Shown here: piece after piece, positions 19,291 to 28,594 of the stretch
Layout: each line of letters opens with the position of its first letter
Numbering within the stretch: the first letter of the stretch is position 1
NCBI GenBank assembly: GCA_016235765.1
Contig: JACRIZ010000006.1
Location: 1 to 64,000, forward strand
DNA from: Rhodocyclales bacterium
GTDB lineage: Bacteria; Pseudomonadota; Gammaproteobacteria; Burkholderiales; Rhodocyclaceae
Direction: 5' to 3'
DNA: 64,000 nucleotides
Notes under the pieces: generated by a model
Seen by the model: only the letters and a program-made list of their open reading frames with translations
What the model was told of the DNA's origin: nothing
The model's database searches: none
Program-made: the position numbers and the translations under genes

Positions 19291-21153
19291 ATGTTTCCCA
19301 CCAACGCAGTCGACATTGGCGACATCCTTGACCGCCACGGCCGCGACGGCACCCGGCTGATGCAGATACTGCGCGAGACACAGGAAGTGCTGGGCTGGCT
19401 GGCGCCGGAAACCATCACTGCGATCGCCAAGGGCGTCGGCTGGCCGCGGGCCAAGGTCGAAGGCACCGCCGGTTTCTACAGTTTCTTCCACACGCAGCCC
19501 ATGGGCCGCTACCGCATCCTGTGGAGCGACAACATCACTGACCGCATGATCGGCAACCGCGATTTGATGCAGGCCCTGTGCCGGAAACTCTGGCTGGAAC
19601 CGGGCCGCCTCTCCGAGGACGGGCTCGTCTCGGTCGATACCACCTCGTGTACGGGCATGTGCGACCAGGGGCCGGCCCTACTGGCCAACTACCGGGCGAT
19701 CACCCGCATGACCCCCGAACGGGTGGCGCAGATGGCGGAACTGATCCAGAAACAGGTGCCGGTCGCCGAATGGCCCGCCGAGTGGTTTCGCGTTGACGAC
19801 AACATCCGCCGCGCCGACATCCTGCTGAACAATGCCATGCGGCCCGGCGAAGCGTTGAAGGCGGCGCTGGCCCGCGAAGCGGAAGCGGACCAGGAAAGCG
19901 CCGCCAACGCGCGCTCCTGGCGCGAGGGCGTCAATGCCGCGACGCAGGGGCCCTCGGCGGTCCTGGAAGAGGTCAAGAAGTCGAACCTGCGCGGCCGCGG
20001 CGGTGCCGGCTTCACGACCGGCATCAAGTGGGAAGCCTGCCGGCATGCGCCGAGCGACGAGCGCTACGTGGTCTGCAACGCCGACGAGGGCGAGCCCGGC
20101 ACCTTCAAGGACCGCGTGCTGCTGACCCGCCAGGCGGACCTGGTGTTCGAAGGCATGACGGTCGCCGCCTACGCGATAGGCGCGAAGAAGGGCTACCTCT
20201 ACCTGCGCGGCGAGTACCGCTACCTGCTCGATCCGCTCAACGACGTGCTGGCACGCCGGCGCGACCTGGACCTGCTCGGCACCGGAATCCTCGGTCGGCC
20301 CGGCTTCAACTTCGACATCGAAGTACACCTCGGCGCGGGCGCTTACGTCTGCGGCGAGGAATCGGCGCTGATCGAATCGCTGGAAGGCAAGCGCGGCGTG
20401 CCGCGCAACCGGCCGCCCTACCCCGTAACGTCGGGTTTCCTCGGCAAACCGACGGTGGTGAACAATGTCGAGACTTTCGCGGCCGCGGCACTCATCGCCG
20501 CCGAGGGCGGCGACTGGTATCGCGGCATTGGCACGGCGAAGTCGGCGGGTACCAAGCTGCTCTCGGTATCGGGCGACGTCGCCCGGCCGGGCATCTACGA
20601 GTACCCGTTCGGCGTCACCGTTGCCGAGGTGCTGGCCGACGCCGGCGCCGCCGAAACCCAGGCGGTGCAGGTGTCCGGGCCCTCCGGGGTCTGCGTCGCC
20701 GACAACGAATTCGGCCGCCGCATCGCTTTCGAGGACATCCCGACCGCGGGCGCCTTCATGGTCTTCGACCGCAACCGTGACATGTTCGAGGTGGCGCGCA
20801 ACTTTGCCCAATTCTTTGCCCACGAATCCTGCGGTTTCTGCACGCCCTGCCGGGTCGGCACCACGCTGCTCAGGAACCTGATGGACAAGATCGGCAACGG
20901 CCACGGCACGCAATACGACATCAACGAGATCTACCAGGTTTCGCGCGTCCTGCAGATGGCGGCGCATTGCGGCTTGGGCCACACGGCCCCCCATCCGCTG
21001 CTCGACACGCTGGAAAAGTTCCGCCCTGCCTACGAGCGGCGCCTGAAGAGCCTGGATTTCGAGCCGGCCTTCGACCTCGATGGTGCGCTCGCCCAGGCGC
21101 GCCAAATGACCGGCCGCGACGACCTGGCCGCTCACCTGGAGAATGCAGAATGA
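19291..21153 (+). CDS. hoxF: NAD-linked hydrogenase diaphorase subunit HoxF
   Basis: A 620-residue fusion of NuoE-like and NuoF-like parts that passes electrons between NAD(H) and the hydrogenase module. Residues 1-170 carry the NuoE-like [2Fe-2S] region (TTSCTGMCDQGP). The NuoF part has NADH-binding GRGGAGFTTGIKWEAC, FMN-binding AYVCGEESALIESLEGKRG and a [4Fe-4S] site ESCGFCTPCRVGT. I chose the ATG at 19291 because GGAGG lies 5 bases before it; an in-frame start at 19258 has none. hoxU begins inside its last codons (4-bp overlap). Confidence 0.95.
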   Translation: MFPTNAVDIGDILDRHGRDGTRLMQILRETQEVLGWLAPETITAIAKGVGWPRAKVEGTAGFYSFFHTQPMGRYRILWSDNITDRMIGNRDLMQALCRKLWLEPGRLSEDGLVSVDTTSCTGMCDQGPALLANYRAITRMTPERVAQMAELIQKQVPVAEWPAEWFRVDDNIRRADILLNNAMRPGEALKAALAREAEADQESAANARSWREGVNAATQGPSAVLEEVKKSNLRGRGGAGFTTGIKWEACRHAPSDERYVVCNADEGEPGTFKDRVLLTRQADLVFEGMTVAAYAIGAKKGYLYLRGEYRYLLDPLNDVLARRRDLDLLGTGILGRPGFNFDIEVHLGAGAYVCGEESALIESLEGKRGVPRNRPPYPVTSGFLGKPTVVNNVETFAAAALIAAEGGDWYRGIGTAKSAGTKLLSVSGDVARPGIYEYPFGVTVAEVLADAGAAETQAVQVSGPSGVCVADNEFGRRIAFEDIPTAGAFMVFDRNRDMFEVARNFAQFFAHESCGFCTPCRVGTTLLRNLMDKIGNGHGTQYDINEIYQVSRVLQMAAHCGLGHTAPHPLLDTLEKFRPAYERRLKSLDFEPAFDLDGALAQARQMTGRDDLAAHLENAE

Positions 21154-21881
21154 CCGGCACCTTCACCCTCGACGGCCGCGAGATTGCTTTCGAACCCGGC
21201 CAGACCGTGATGCAGGCGGCGCTGGCTGCCGGCGTCTTCGTCCCGCACCTCTGCTACCACCCGGAGTTCCGCCCCCACGGCAGTTGCAAGCTGTGCACCA
21301 TGAAGATCAACGGCCGCCCGGCCACCTCCTGCACCATGCCGGCCGTTGCAGGCATGGAAGTGGAAAGCGACACCGCGGAGATCAACGACAAGCGGCGCAT
21401 GCTGGTCCAGATGCTGCTGGTCGAGGGCAACCACTTCTGTCCGTCCTGCGAAATGAGCGGCAACTGCAAGCTGCAGGCGCTCGGCTATACGCTGGGCGTG
21501 ATGACGCCGCATTTCACGCACTTCTTCCCGGACCGGCCGGTCGACGCCTCGCATCCCGAGATGCTGCTCGACTTCAACCGCTGCATCCTCTGCGAACTGT
21601 GCATCCGCGCCAGCGCCGAGGTAGACAAGAAGAACGTCTTCGCGCTGTCCGGGCGCGGCATGAAGAAGCACCTGGTCGTCAATGCCGAATCGGGGCGTCT
21701 CGCCGACACTGACTTTGCGGCCACCGACAAGGCCGCCGAGGTCTGCCCGGTCGGCGTCATCCTGAAAAAACGGCGCGGCTTCGCGGTGCCGATCGGCAAG
21801 CGCACCTATGACATCAAGCCGATCAACGAACAGGCCGAGCGCTTCAAGCCCGTGGCACCCACGGTCAGGGAGAAAGCCTGA
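21150..21881 (+). CDS. hoxU: NAD-linked hydrogenase diaphorase small subunit HoxU
   Basis: A 243-residue NuoG-like Fe-S protein. The N-terminal [2Fe-2S] ferredoxin part has CYHPEFRPHGSCKLC and a later Cys in TSC; the HFCPSCEMSGNC segment and the CILCELC/CPVGV pair supply the other clusters. It links the HoxF diaphorase to the HoxYH hydrogenase pair in the cytoplasm. It overlaps hoxF by 4 bp and hoxY by 1 bp. Confidence 0.95.
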   Translation: MTGTFTLDGREIAFEPGQTVMQAALAAGVFVPHLCYHPEFRPHGSCKLCTMKINGRPATSCTMPAVAGMEVESDTAEINDKRRMLVQMLLVEGNHFCPSCEMSGNCKLQALGYTLGVMTPHFTHFFPDRPVDASHPEMLLDFNRCILCELCIRASAEVDKKNVFALSGRGMKKHLVVNAESGRLADTDFAATDKAAEVCPVGVILKKRRGFAVPIGKRTYDIKPINEQAERFKPVAPTVREKA

Positions 21882-22432
21882 TGAACGCGCCCGCCAAGAA
21901 ACTGCGCGTCGCCACGACCAGCCTGGCCGGCTGCTTCGGCTGCCACATGTCCTTCCTCGACATCGACGAACGCATCCTCAAGCTGGTCGAGCTGGTGGAG
22001 TTCGACCGCTCGCCGATCACCGACATCAAACATTGCGGCCCCTGCGACCTTGGCCTGGTCGAGGGCGGCGTCTGCAACGCGGAGAACGTGCATGTGCTGC
22101 GCGAATTCCGCGCCAACTGCAAGATCCTGGTCGCCGTCGGCGCCTGCGCGGTCAACGGCGGCCTGCCGGCCCAGCGCAATCACCTCGACCTGCGCGACAT
22201 CCTGGAAGAGGTCTACGAGACCGAGGGCGGACTGGCGCGCGGCAGCAAGATCCCGAACGATCCGGAACTGCCGCTGCCGCTCGACAAGGTGCATCCCATC
22301 CACGAGGTGGTGAAGATCGACTACTTCCTGCCCGGCTGCCCGCCGCCCGCGGACGCCATCTGGAAGTTCCTCACCGACCTGATCGCCGGCCGCACGCCGG
22401 TGATGGGCCACGGCCTGCTGCACTACGACTGA
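21881..22432 (+). CDS. hoxY: NAD-linked hydrogenase small subunit HoxY
   Basis: A 183-residue short small subunit with one proximal [4Fe-4S] cluster, ligated by Cys residues in SLAGCFGCHMS, VGACAVNGG and PGCPPPAD. There is no Tat leader, as fits a cytoplasmic enzyme. The start shares its first base with the hoxU stop (TGATG). HoxY pairs with HoxH, 8 bp downstream. Confidence 0.95.
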   Translation: MNAPAKKLRVATTSLAGCFGCHMSFLDIDERILKLVELVEFDRSPITDIKHCGPCDLGLVEGGVCNAENVHVLREFRANCKILVAVGACAVNGGLPAQRNHLDLRDILEEVYETEGGLARGSKIPNDPELPLPLDKVHPIHEVVKIDYFLPGCPPPADAIWKFLTDLIAGRTPVMGHGLLHYD

Positions 22433-22440
22433 GAACGATC

Positions 22441-23928
22441 ATGAGCTTCGAACTCGAAACTGCATCCCATCCGGAAAACCTGAGACGCGTCGCCATCGAA
22501 CCCGTGTCGCGGGTCGAGGGCCACGGCAAGGTCACGCTGCTGCTCGACGACGACAACCGCGTGCACCAGGTGCGCCTGCACATCGTCGAGTTCCGCGGCT
22601 TCGAGCGCTTCATCCAGGGCCGCCCCTACTGGGAAGTGCCGGTGATGGTGCAGCGGCTGTGCGGCATCTGCCCGGTTTCGCACCACCTGGCCGCCTCGAA
22701 GGCGCTCGACATGGTGCTGGGCGCCAGGCTCACGCCGACCGCCGAAAAGGTGCGGCGCCTGATGCACTACGGCCAGATCCTGCAATCGCACGCCCTGCAC
22801 TTCTTCCACCTCTCGTCGCCCGACCTGCTGTTCGGCTTCGGCTCCAACGTTGCCAGTCGCAACGTGGTCGGCGTCATCGCCGCCGCGCCGGAGACCGCGA
22901 AGAAGGGCGTGCTGCTCAGGAAGTACGGCCAGGAAGTGATCCGCATGACGGCCGGCAAGCGCGTGCATGGCACCGGCTCGATACCCGGCGGCGTGAACAA
23001 GTCGCTTGCCGCCGAGGAACGCGAATCGCTGCGCAAGGACATCTACCAGATGGTGGCCTGGAGCCGGGAAGCGGTGCAGATCATCCGCAGCCTGTTCGAG
23101 AAGAACCTCGCCGAATACAACGCCTTCGGCCGCTTCGAAGCCCAATCGATGAGCCTGGTGCGCGCCGACGGCGCGATGGACCTCTACCACGGCGGACTGC
23201 GCGCCCGCGACGCGACCGGCAAGCTGCTCTTCGACCACTTCGACTACGGCCGCTACTGGGACGTGATCGCCGAGGAAGTGAAGCCGTGGTCGTACATGAA
23301 GTTCCCGTTCTTCAAGAACCAGGGACCGGAGCATGGCTGGTATCGGGTCGGCCCCCTGACGCGGGTCGCCAACTGTGATTTCATCCCGACGCCGCTGGCC
23401 GACCGCGAGCGCCAGCAGTTCCTCGCCTACGACGGCGGCAGCGCGGCGGGCGCCACACTCGGCTACCATTGGGCGCGCATGATCGAAATGCTGCACGCCG
23501 CCGAGAGCATCAAGGACCTGCTCAACGACGACGACGTCGTCGGTACCGACCTGGCGGCGCCCCCTGGCCAACGCCAGGAGCGCGGCGTCGGCGTCATCGA
23601 GGCACCGCGCGGCACCCTGATCCACCACTATCGCGTCAATGAGAACGACGAGGTGATCCGCGCCAACCTGATCGTGTCGACCACGCACAACAACCAGGCA
23701 ATGAACGAGGCGATCCGTCAAGTGGCGCGGCAGTACCTGGACGGCCACGAGGTCACGGAAGGCCTGCTCAACCACATCGAAGTCGCCATCCGCGCCTTCG
23801 ACCCCTGCCTGTCCTGTGCCACCCATGCGCTCGGCCGGATGCCGCTGGAAGTGGCAATAGTCAGCCGCGACGGCACGCCTGTCGACAGCCTGATGCGTGA
23901 CGCGCGCGGCGTCTGCACGCGCGCGTGA
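22441..23928 (+). CDS. hoxH: NAD-linked hydrogenase large subunit HoxH
   Basis: Catalytic subunit (495 aa) of the group 3d bidirectional hydrogenase. NiFe ligands are in RLCGICPVSHH near residue 76 and FDPCLSCATH near residue 455. A long C-terminal tail follows that His; the protease encoded by the next gene should remove it. The ATG is 8 bp after hoxY and the stop overlaps the hoxW GTG start by 4 bp. Confidence 0.96.
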   Translation: MSFELETASHPENLRRVAIEPVSRVEGHGKVTLLLDDDNRVHQVRLHIVEFRGFERFIQGRPYWEVPVMVQRLCGICPVSHHLAASKALDMVLGARLTPTAEKVRRLMHYGQILQSHALHFFHLSSPDLLFGFGSNVASRNVVGVIAAAPETAKKGVLLRKYGQEVIRMTAGKRVHGTGSIPGGVNKSLAAEERESLRKDIYQMVAWSREAVQIIRSLFEKNLAEYNAFGRFEAQSMSLVRADGAMDLYHGGLRARDATGKLLFDHFDYGRYWDVIAEEVKPWSYMKFPFFKNQGPEHGWYRVGPLTRVANCDFIPTPLADRERQQFLAYDGGSAAGATLGYHWARMIEMLHAAESIKDLLNDDDVVGTDLAAPPGQRQERGVGVIEAPRGTLIHHYRVNENDEVIRANLIVSTTHNNQAMNEAIRQVARQYLDGHEVTEGLLNHIEVAIRAFDPCLSCATHALGRMPLEVAIVSRDGTPVDSLMRDARGVCTRA

Positions 23929-24365
23929 CCGCACCGATCCTGGTCTTCGGCTGGGGCAATCCCAGCCGCGGCGACGACGCGCTCGGGCCGCTGTTCGTCG
24001 AGCGCATCGAGGCGCTGAACCTGCCGGGCGTGGCATGTCTGACCGACTTCCAGCTCCAGGTCGAGCATGCGCTCGACCTCAAGGACCGCCGGCGCGTGCT
24101 GTTCGTCGACGCCAGCATCGAGACCGAGACCATGGCCGCGACGCGCATCGAGGCCACGCGCGATACGAGCTTCACGACGCACGCGATCTCGCCGCAGAGC
24201 GTGATGCAGACCTTCGTCGACATCGAGCAGACCGCGCCGCCGCCCTGCTGGCTGCTGGCGATCGGCGGCCGCTCGTTCGAACTCGGTGAGCCGCTTTCGG
24301 CTGATGCCACGGCGAACCTGGCCGCCGCCATCGCTTGGGCCAGCCACTGGCTGGCCGTAGAATAG
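23925..24365 (+). CDS. hoxW: hydrogenase maturation protease HoxW
   Basis: A 146-residue HycI/HybD-fold endopeptidase. The family motif appears as GWGNPSRGDDALGP, and D-A-S (about 66-68) and His in TTHAISPQ are candidate metal-contact sites. It is expected to process HoxH. The start codon is GTG overlapping the hoxH stop, so production is coupled to that of its substrate. It is the last recognised gene of the hox operon; 25 bp separate it from the MaoC-PTA gene. Confidence 0.9.
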   Translation: MTAPILVFGWGNPSRGDDALGPLFVERIEALNLPGVACLTDFQLQVEHALDLKDRRRVLFVDASIETETMAATRIEATRDTSFTTHAISPQSVMQTFVDIEQTAPPPCWLLAIGGRSFELGEPLSADATANLAAAIAWASHWLAVE

Positions 24366-24390
24366 CGCGACGTCACAGGGGGGGGCCAAC

Positions 24391-25803
24391 ATGGACGTCA
24401 GCAACGCCATCGAGCACATCGAGAACCGCACCTACGACGAAATCGCCATCGGCGACAGCGCGAGGCTGGTGCGCACACTGCGTCCGGAAGACATCCAGAT
24501 GTTCGCCATCATGTCCGGCGATTTCAACCCCACGCACGTCGATCCGGAGTACGCGCGTTCCTCGGCCTTTCGCGAAGTGGTGGCCCACGGCATGTGGGGC
24601 GGCGCGCTGATTTCCAACGTACTCGGCACCCAGTTCCCCGGCCCCGGCACCGTCTACGTCGGCCAGACGCTCAATTTTGCGCGCCAGGTACGCATCGGCG
24701 ACACCGTCACGGTCAACATCACCTGCCGGCGCAAGTTCGACCACAACCACCACATCGTCTTCGACTGCCTGTGCACCAACCAGGACGGCCAGACGGTGAT
24801 CGAGGGCGCCGCCGAGGTGCTGGCACCGACCGAGAAGGTGCGCCGGCCAAAGGCCGACCTGCCGGAATTCCGCCTCTCCTCGACGCGCAAGGCACGTTAC
24901 GAGCACTTGTTGCAGATCACGCAAGGGCTGTCGCCGATCGCCATGGCGGTGGTGCATCCCTGCGACGACGAATCGCTCAAGGGCGCCATCCTGGCCCGCG
25001 ACCGCGGCCTGATCGTGCCGACCCTGGTCGGCCCCGAGGCCAAGATCCGCACCCTGGCCGAACGACTGACGCTCGACCTCGCCGGCTGTCGCATCGTCAA
25101 TGTGCCGCACAGCCACGCCGCCGCCGAATCAGCCGTAGCACTGGCGCGCGAGGGCGAAGTGGCGGCGCTGATGAAGGGCTCGCTGCACACCGACGAACTG
25201 ATGTCGGAAGTGGTCGACAAGGCCACTGGCCTGCGAACCGAACGGCGCGTCAGCCACGTGTTCATGATGGACGTGCCGACCTATCCGCGGCCGCTGCTGA
25301 TCACCGATGCCGCCGTGAACGTCCAGCCGACGCTGGAAGACAAGGTCGACATCGTGCAGAACGCCATCGACCTGGCGCTGATGCTGCACATCGCCGAACC
25401 CAAGGTCGCCATCCTCGCCGCCGTCGAGACGGTCAATCCATCCATGCAGGCGACGCTCGACGCGGCCGCGCTGTGCAAGATGGCCGACCGCGGCCAGATC
25501 AACGGCGGCATCCTCGACGGCCCGCTGGCCTTCGACAACGCCATTTCGGAATTCGCCGCCCGCACCAAAGGCATCCGCTCCGCCGTCGCCGGCCGGGCCG
25601 ACATCCTGCTGGTGCCCGACATCGAATCCGGCAACATGCTCGCCAAGCAGCTCGAATACCTGGCCGACGCACTGTCGGCCGGCATCGTGCTCGGTGCCCG
25701 CGTGCCCATTGTCCTCACCTCGCGCGCCGACTCGGCGGAAGCGCGCAGCGCCTCGACCGCCATCGCCGTCGTCATGGCGCATACCGAACGAAAGAAGCTC
25801 TGA
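24391..25803 (+). CDS. bifunctional MaoC-type hydratase / phosphate acetyltransferase
   Basis: A 470-residue fusion. Residues 15-145 form a MaoC hotdog domain with the hydratase motif GDFNPTHVDPEYA. From about residue 165 to the end is a phosphate acetyl/butyryltransferase domain (LVGPEAKIR, MKGSLHTDELM, DAAVNVQPTLEDK, GPLAFDNAIS). The second domain would convert acyl-CoA and phosphate to acyl-phosphate for the acetate kinase in the next gene, which begins at its last stop base. Annotated homologues are called bifunctional enoyl-CoA hydratase/phosphate acetyltransferase. A run of eight G just before the ATG acts as, or disturbs, the ribosome site. It lies 25 bp after hoxW and may be cotranscribed with the hydrogenase. 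Confidence 0.92.
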   Translation: MDVSNAIEHIENRTYDEIAIGDSARLVRTLRPEDIQMFAIMSGDFNPTHVDPEYARSSAFREVVAHGMWGGALISNVLGTQFPGPGTVYVGQTLNFARQVRIGDTVTVNITCRRKFDHNHHIVFDCLCTNQDGQTVIEGAAEVLAPTEKVRRPKADLPEFRLSSTRKARYEHLLQITQGLSPIAMAVVHPCDDESLKGAILARDRGLIVPTLVGPEAKIRTLAERLTLDLAGCRIVNVPHSHAAAESAVALAREGEVAALMKGSLHTDELMSEVVDKATGLRTERRVSHVFMMDVPTYPRPLLITDAAVNVQPTLEDKVDIVQNAIDLALMLHIAEPKVAILAAVETVNPSMQATLDAAALCKMADRGQINGGILDGPLAFDNAISEFAARTKGIRSAVAGRADILLVPDIESGNMLAKQLEYLADALSAGIVLGARVPIVLTSRADSAEARSASTAIAVVMAHTERKKL

Positions 25804-26984
25804 TGGCCGAAGCGATCCTTACCGTCAATGCCGGCTCGTCCTCGATCAAGTTCGCGCTGTTCGACAATGGCCACGCGATCCCCGCACAACCGGAAGTGGT
25901 CGGCCAGATCGACGGCATCGGCGCCCAGCCCCACCTGAAGGCCAGGAACGCGGCGGGCGACGTACTCGATGACTGCGACCTGCCGCTGACCGGCGACGGG
26001 CAGCACCGGGCCGCGCTCGCCTTCCTGGTCGACTGGCTGAACCACCACGACGACGGCCGCCGGATCGTCGGCGTCGGCCATCGCGTCGTGCATGGCGCGG
26101 AGACCTATTCGCGGCCGCTGCTGCTCGATGCCGCTGCGCTCGAAATCCTGCGCGGCTTCCTGCCGCTGGCGCCGCTGCACCAGCCGCACAACATCGCCGG
26201 CATCGAGGCAATGACCGCCGCCCTGCCCGGCGTGCCGCAGGTCGCCTGCTTCGACACCGCTTTCCATCGCAGCCAGCCCGAGGTCGCCCAGCGCTTCGCC
26301 CTGCCGCGCTCGATCACGAAGATGGGCGTGCGCCGCTATGGTTTCCACGGCCTCTCCTACGAGTACATCGCCGACGTGCTGCCGCAGTGCCTTGGCGAGC
26401 GTGCCGACGGTCGGGTGATCGTCGCCCATCTTGGCAACGGCGCCTCGATGTGCGCCATGAAGGACAGGCGCAGCGTCGCCACCACCATGGGCTTCACCGC
26501 CGTCGAGGGCCTGATGATGGGCACGCGCAGCGGCAGCATCGACCCCGGCGTGCTGATCTACCTGATGGACTACCAGGGCATGAATGCCAAGGCACTGGAA
26601 AACCTGCTCTACAAGGAATCCGGCCTGCTCGGCGTCTCCGGCATCTCGCAGGATATGCGCGAGCTGCTCGCCTCCGACCGTCCCGAGGCGCGCGAGGCGG
26701 TGGATCTCTTCTGCTACCGGATCGTGCGCGAGATCGGCTCGTTGTCCGCCGCCCTCGGCGGCCTCGACGCGCTGGTGTTCACCGGCGGCATCGGCGAACA
26801 TGCCGCGCCGGTGCGCACCCAGGTGTGCCGGGCGATGGGCTGGATGGGCATCGCGCTCGACGATTCCGCCAACGCGACGCACCAGAGGCGTATCACCACG
26901 GCTGACTCTTCGGTCGACGTGCTGGTGCTGCCCACCAACGAGGAATGGATGATCGCGCGTCACACGGCCGAACTGGTTGACTGA
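25803..26984 (+). CDS. ackA: acetate kinase
   Basis: A 393-residue cytoplasmic kinase converting acetyl-phosphate and ADP to acetate and ATP (or the reverse). It has the N-terminal ASKHA motif VNAGSSSIKFALF, the RVVHGAE and FDTAFH active-site motifs, GNGASM with the later MGTRSGSIDPG, and FTGGIGEHA near the end. It starts within the TGATG of the previous gene. A hairpin without a T-run (26997-27015) follows. Confidence 0.95.
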   Translation: MAEAILTVNAGSSSIKFALFDNGHAIPAQPEVVGQIDGIGAQPHLKARNAAGDVLDDCDLPLTGDGQHRAALAFLVDWLNHHDDGRRIVGVGHRVVHGAETYSRPLLLDAAALEILRGFLPLAPLHQPHNIAGIEAMTAALPGVPQVACFDTAFHRSQPEVAQRFALPRSITKMGVRRYGFHGLSYEYIADVLPQCLGERADGRVIVAHLGNGASMCAMKDRRSVATTMGFTAVEGLMMGTRSGSIDPGVLIYLMDYQGMNAKALENLLYKESGLLGVSGISQDMRELLASDRPEAREAVDLFCYRIVREIGSLSAALGGLDALVFTGGIGEHAAPVRTQVCRAMGWMGIALDDSANATHQRRITTADSSVDVLVLPTNEEWMIARHTAELVD

Positions 26985-26996
26985 AGGTCAACCGGG

Positions 26997-27015
26997 CCGG
27001 GCGCAATGCGCCCGG
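26997..27015. other. GC hairpin after ackA
   Basis: CCGGGCGC-AAT-GCGCCCGG forms an 8-bp stem with a 3-base loop 12 bp after the ackA stop. There is no following T-run, so it is not a standard intrinsic terminator; it could stabilise the transcript end or reduce read-through. It also argues against the upstream ATG at 27006 as a start of the next gene. Confidence 0.5.
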
Positions 27016-27047
27016 TACAATCGCCACATCGCGTTCCTTTGCCGCCC

Positions 27048-28592
27048 ATGACCGCCAGGCCGCCCGACCAAGACGTTGCGCTGCACCTGCTGATCCTCGC
27101 CGCCGACGCCGGCGAGGCCGCGCAGGTCGCCGCGCACTTCGAGGATGCGAGCTACGCCCTGGTGACGGACGCCACCAGCCTGCGCACCGCGCTGCGCGCC
27201 GGCCCGTGGGACGCCGCGCTCTACCTCTTCAACCTGGCCGGCCTGACGCCGGCGGGCGCACTCAAGGTACTGCACGGCCTCGACCTGGACTTGCCCTTCA
27301 TCGTCATTGCCGATCCAGCCGACGAGAAGGCGGCCGCGCGCGCGATGCGCTCGGGCGCGCACGACGTGGTCTTCCGCGACCGCATCGGCCGCCTGGTGCC
27401 GGCCGTCGAGCGCGAGGTGCGCGAGGCGCGCTACCGGGCCGACCACCGCGCCACGCTGGCCATGGTCAACGACAGCGACCTGCGCTTCCGCGGCCTGGCC
27501 GGCAGCCTGCCGGGCATGGTCTTCCACCTGCAGCGCAGCTCGGATGGTGGCTACCGCTTCCTCTACGTCAGCGAGGGCAGCCAGCGCCTGTTCGGCATCA
27601 AGCAACACGAACTGCTGGCCTCGCCGAAGAAGTTCTTCGAGGCTTTCGAGGCCGACGACCGGCGGGAACTGGAGGCGGCGCTCGCCCAGTCGGCGGCGAG
27701 CGGAACCCCGCTCGACTGGTCGGGCCGCCTGCGCGGCCGCAGCCGCAGCGGCAGGTGGGTGGACCTGCGCTCGACGCCACAGCGAGGCGAGGACGCGCAT
27801 GCGGGCGGCCACGGCATCGTCAACTGGCAGGGCATTGCCACCAATATCACGACCATCAAGGAAACCGAGGCGGCCCTGCGCTCATCGCGCGAACAGCTCT
27901 CCGAACTGTCCTTCCACCTGGAGGCGGCCCGCGAGCAGGAACGCGAGCGCATCGCCCGCGACATCCACGACGAACTGGGCAGCTTCCTGGTGCGGCTGAA
28001 GATCGAGGCGACGCTGCTCGCCGGCAAACTGCCGGCCGAGCCGCCGGCCTTGCGCGAAAAGGCCCGCTCCATCGAGAGCCTGCTCGATCAGGCGATGGGC
28101 GCCGCCGGCCGCGTCGCCCGCGAACTGCGGCCCGGCATCCTCAAGGAGTTCGGCCTGCCGGCGGCGATCGAGTCGCTGGCCGAGGACTTTTCCCAGCATT
28201 TCGGCATCACCTGCCGCGTCCATTGCGACGACGATCTCGATGCCGACCCGGACACTTCACTGGCGCTGTTCCGCATCGTCCAGGAGACGCTGACCAACGT
28301 CGCCAAGCATGCGCACGCTTCGCTGGTCGTCGTGCGGCTGAGGCGGGAAAAAGGTAGCATTGCGCTCGAACTGCGGGACAACGGCCGGGGCATTTCCGAT
28401 GCCGACATGGCCAAGCCGAAATCCTTCGGCCTGCGCGGCATTCGCGAGCGCGTGCACAGCCTGACTGGCGAATTCACGATCGCCTCGGGCGAGCATGGCG
28501 GCACCCATGTCCGCCTGCGGGTGCCGGAGCGACGCGGCGCGGAAACCACCGCAACGGACGAGGTAGAAGACGTGCAGCGCAAACTGTTTTGA
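27048..28592 (+). CDS. NarL-type sensor histidine kinase with receiver-like and PAS domains
   Basis: A 514-residue soluble kinase. Residues 1-120 have a receiver-like fold, but the position expected for the phosphorylated Asp reads LYLFNLAG, so it is probably a pseudo-receiver. A PAS domain (about 145-270) follows, then a HisKA_3 dimerisation helix with His307 in IARDIHDELGSF and a HATPase domain with RDNGRGIS and SFGLRGIRERV. Its stop overlaps the region just before the response regulator, its likely partner. I chose the ATG at 27048; an ATG at 27006 lies inside a hairpin. The signal is unknown. Confidence 0.85.
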   Translation: MTARPPDQDVALHLLILAADAGEAAQVAAHFEDASYALVTDATSLRTALRAGPWDAALYLFNLAGLTPAGALKVLHGLDLDLPFIVIADPADEKAAARAMRSGAHDVVFRDRIGRLVPAVEREVREARYRADHRATLAMVNDSDLRFRGLAGSLPGMVFHLQRSSDGGYRFLYVSEGSQRLFGIKQHELLASPKKFFEAFEADDRRELEAALAQSAASGTPLDWSGRLRGRSRSGRWVDLRSTPQRGEDAHAGGHGIVNWQGIATNITTIKETEAALRSSREQLSELSFHLEAAREQERERIARDIHDELGSFLVRLKIEATLLAGKLPAEPPALREKARSIESLLDQAMGAAGRVARELRPGILKEFGLPAAIESLAEDFSQHFGITCRVHCDDDLDADPDTSLALFRIVQETLTNVAKHAHASLVVVRLRREKGSIALELRDNGRGISDADMAKPKSFGLRGIRERVHSLTGEFTIASGEHGGTHVRLRVPERRGAETTATDEVEDVQRKLF

Positions 28593-28594
28593 CC

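Noticed and set aside
26997-27015. Hairpin after ackA as an intrinsic terminator
   Set aside because: The stem is strong but no T-run follows, so only a hairpin is reported.
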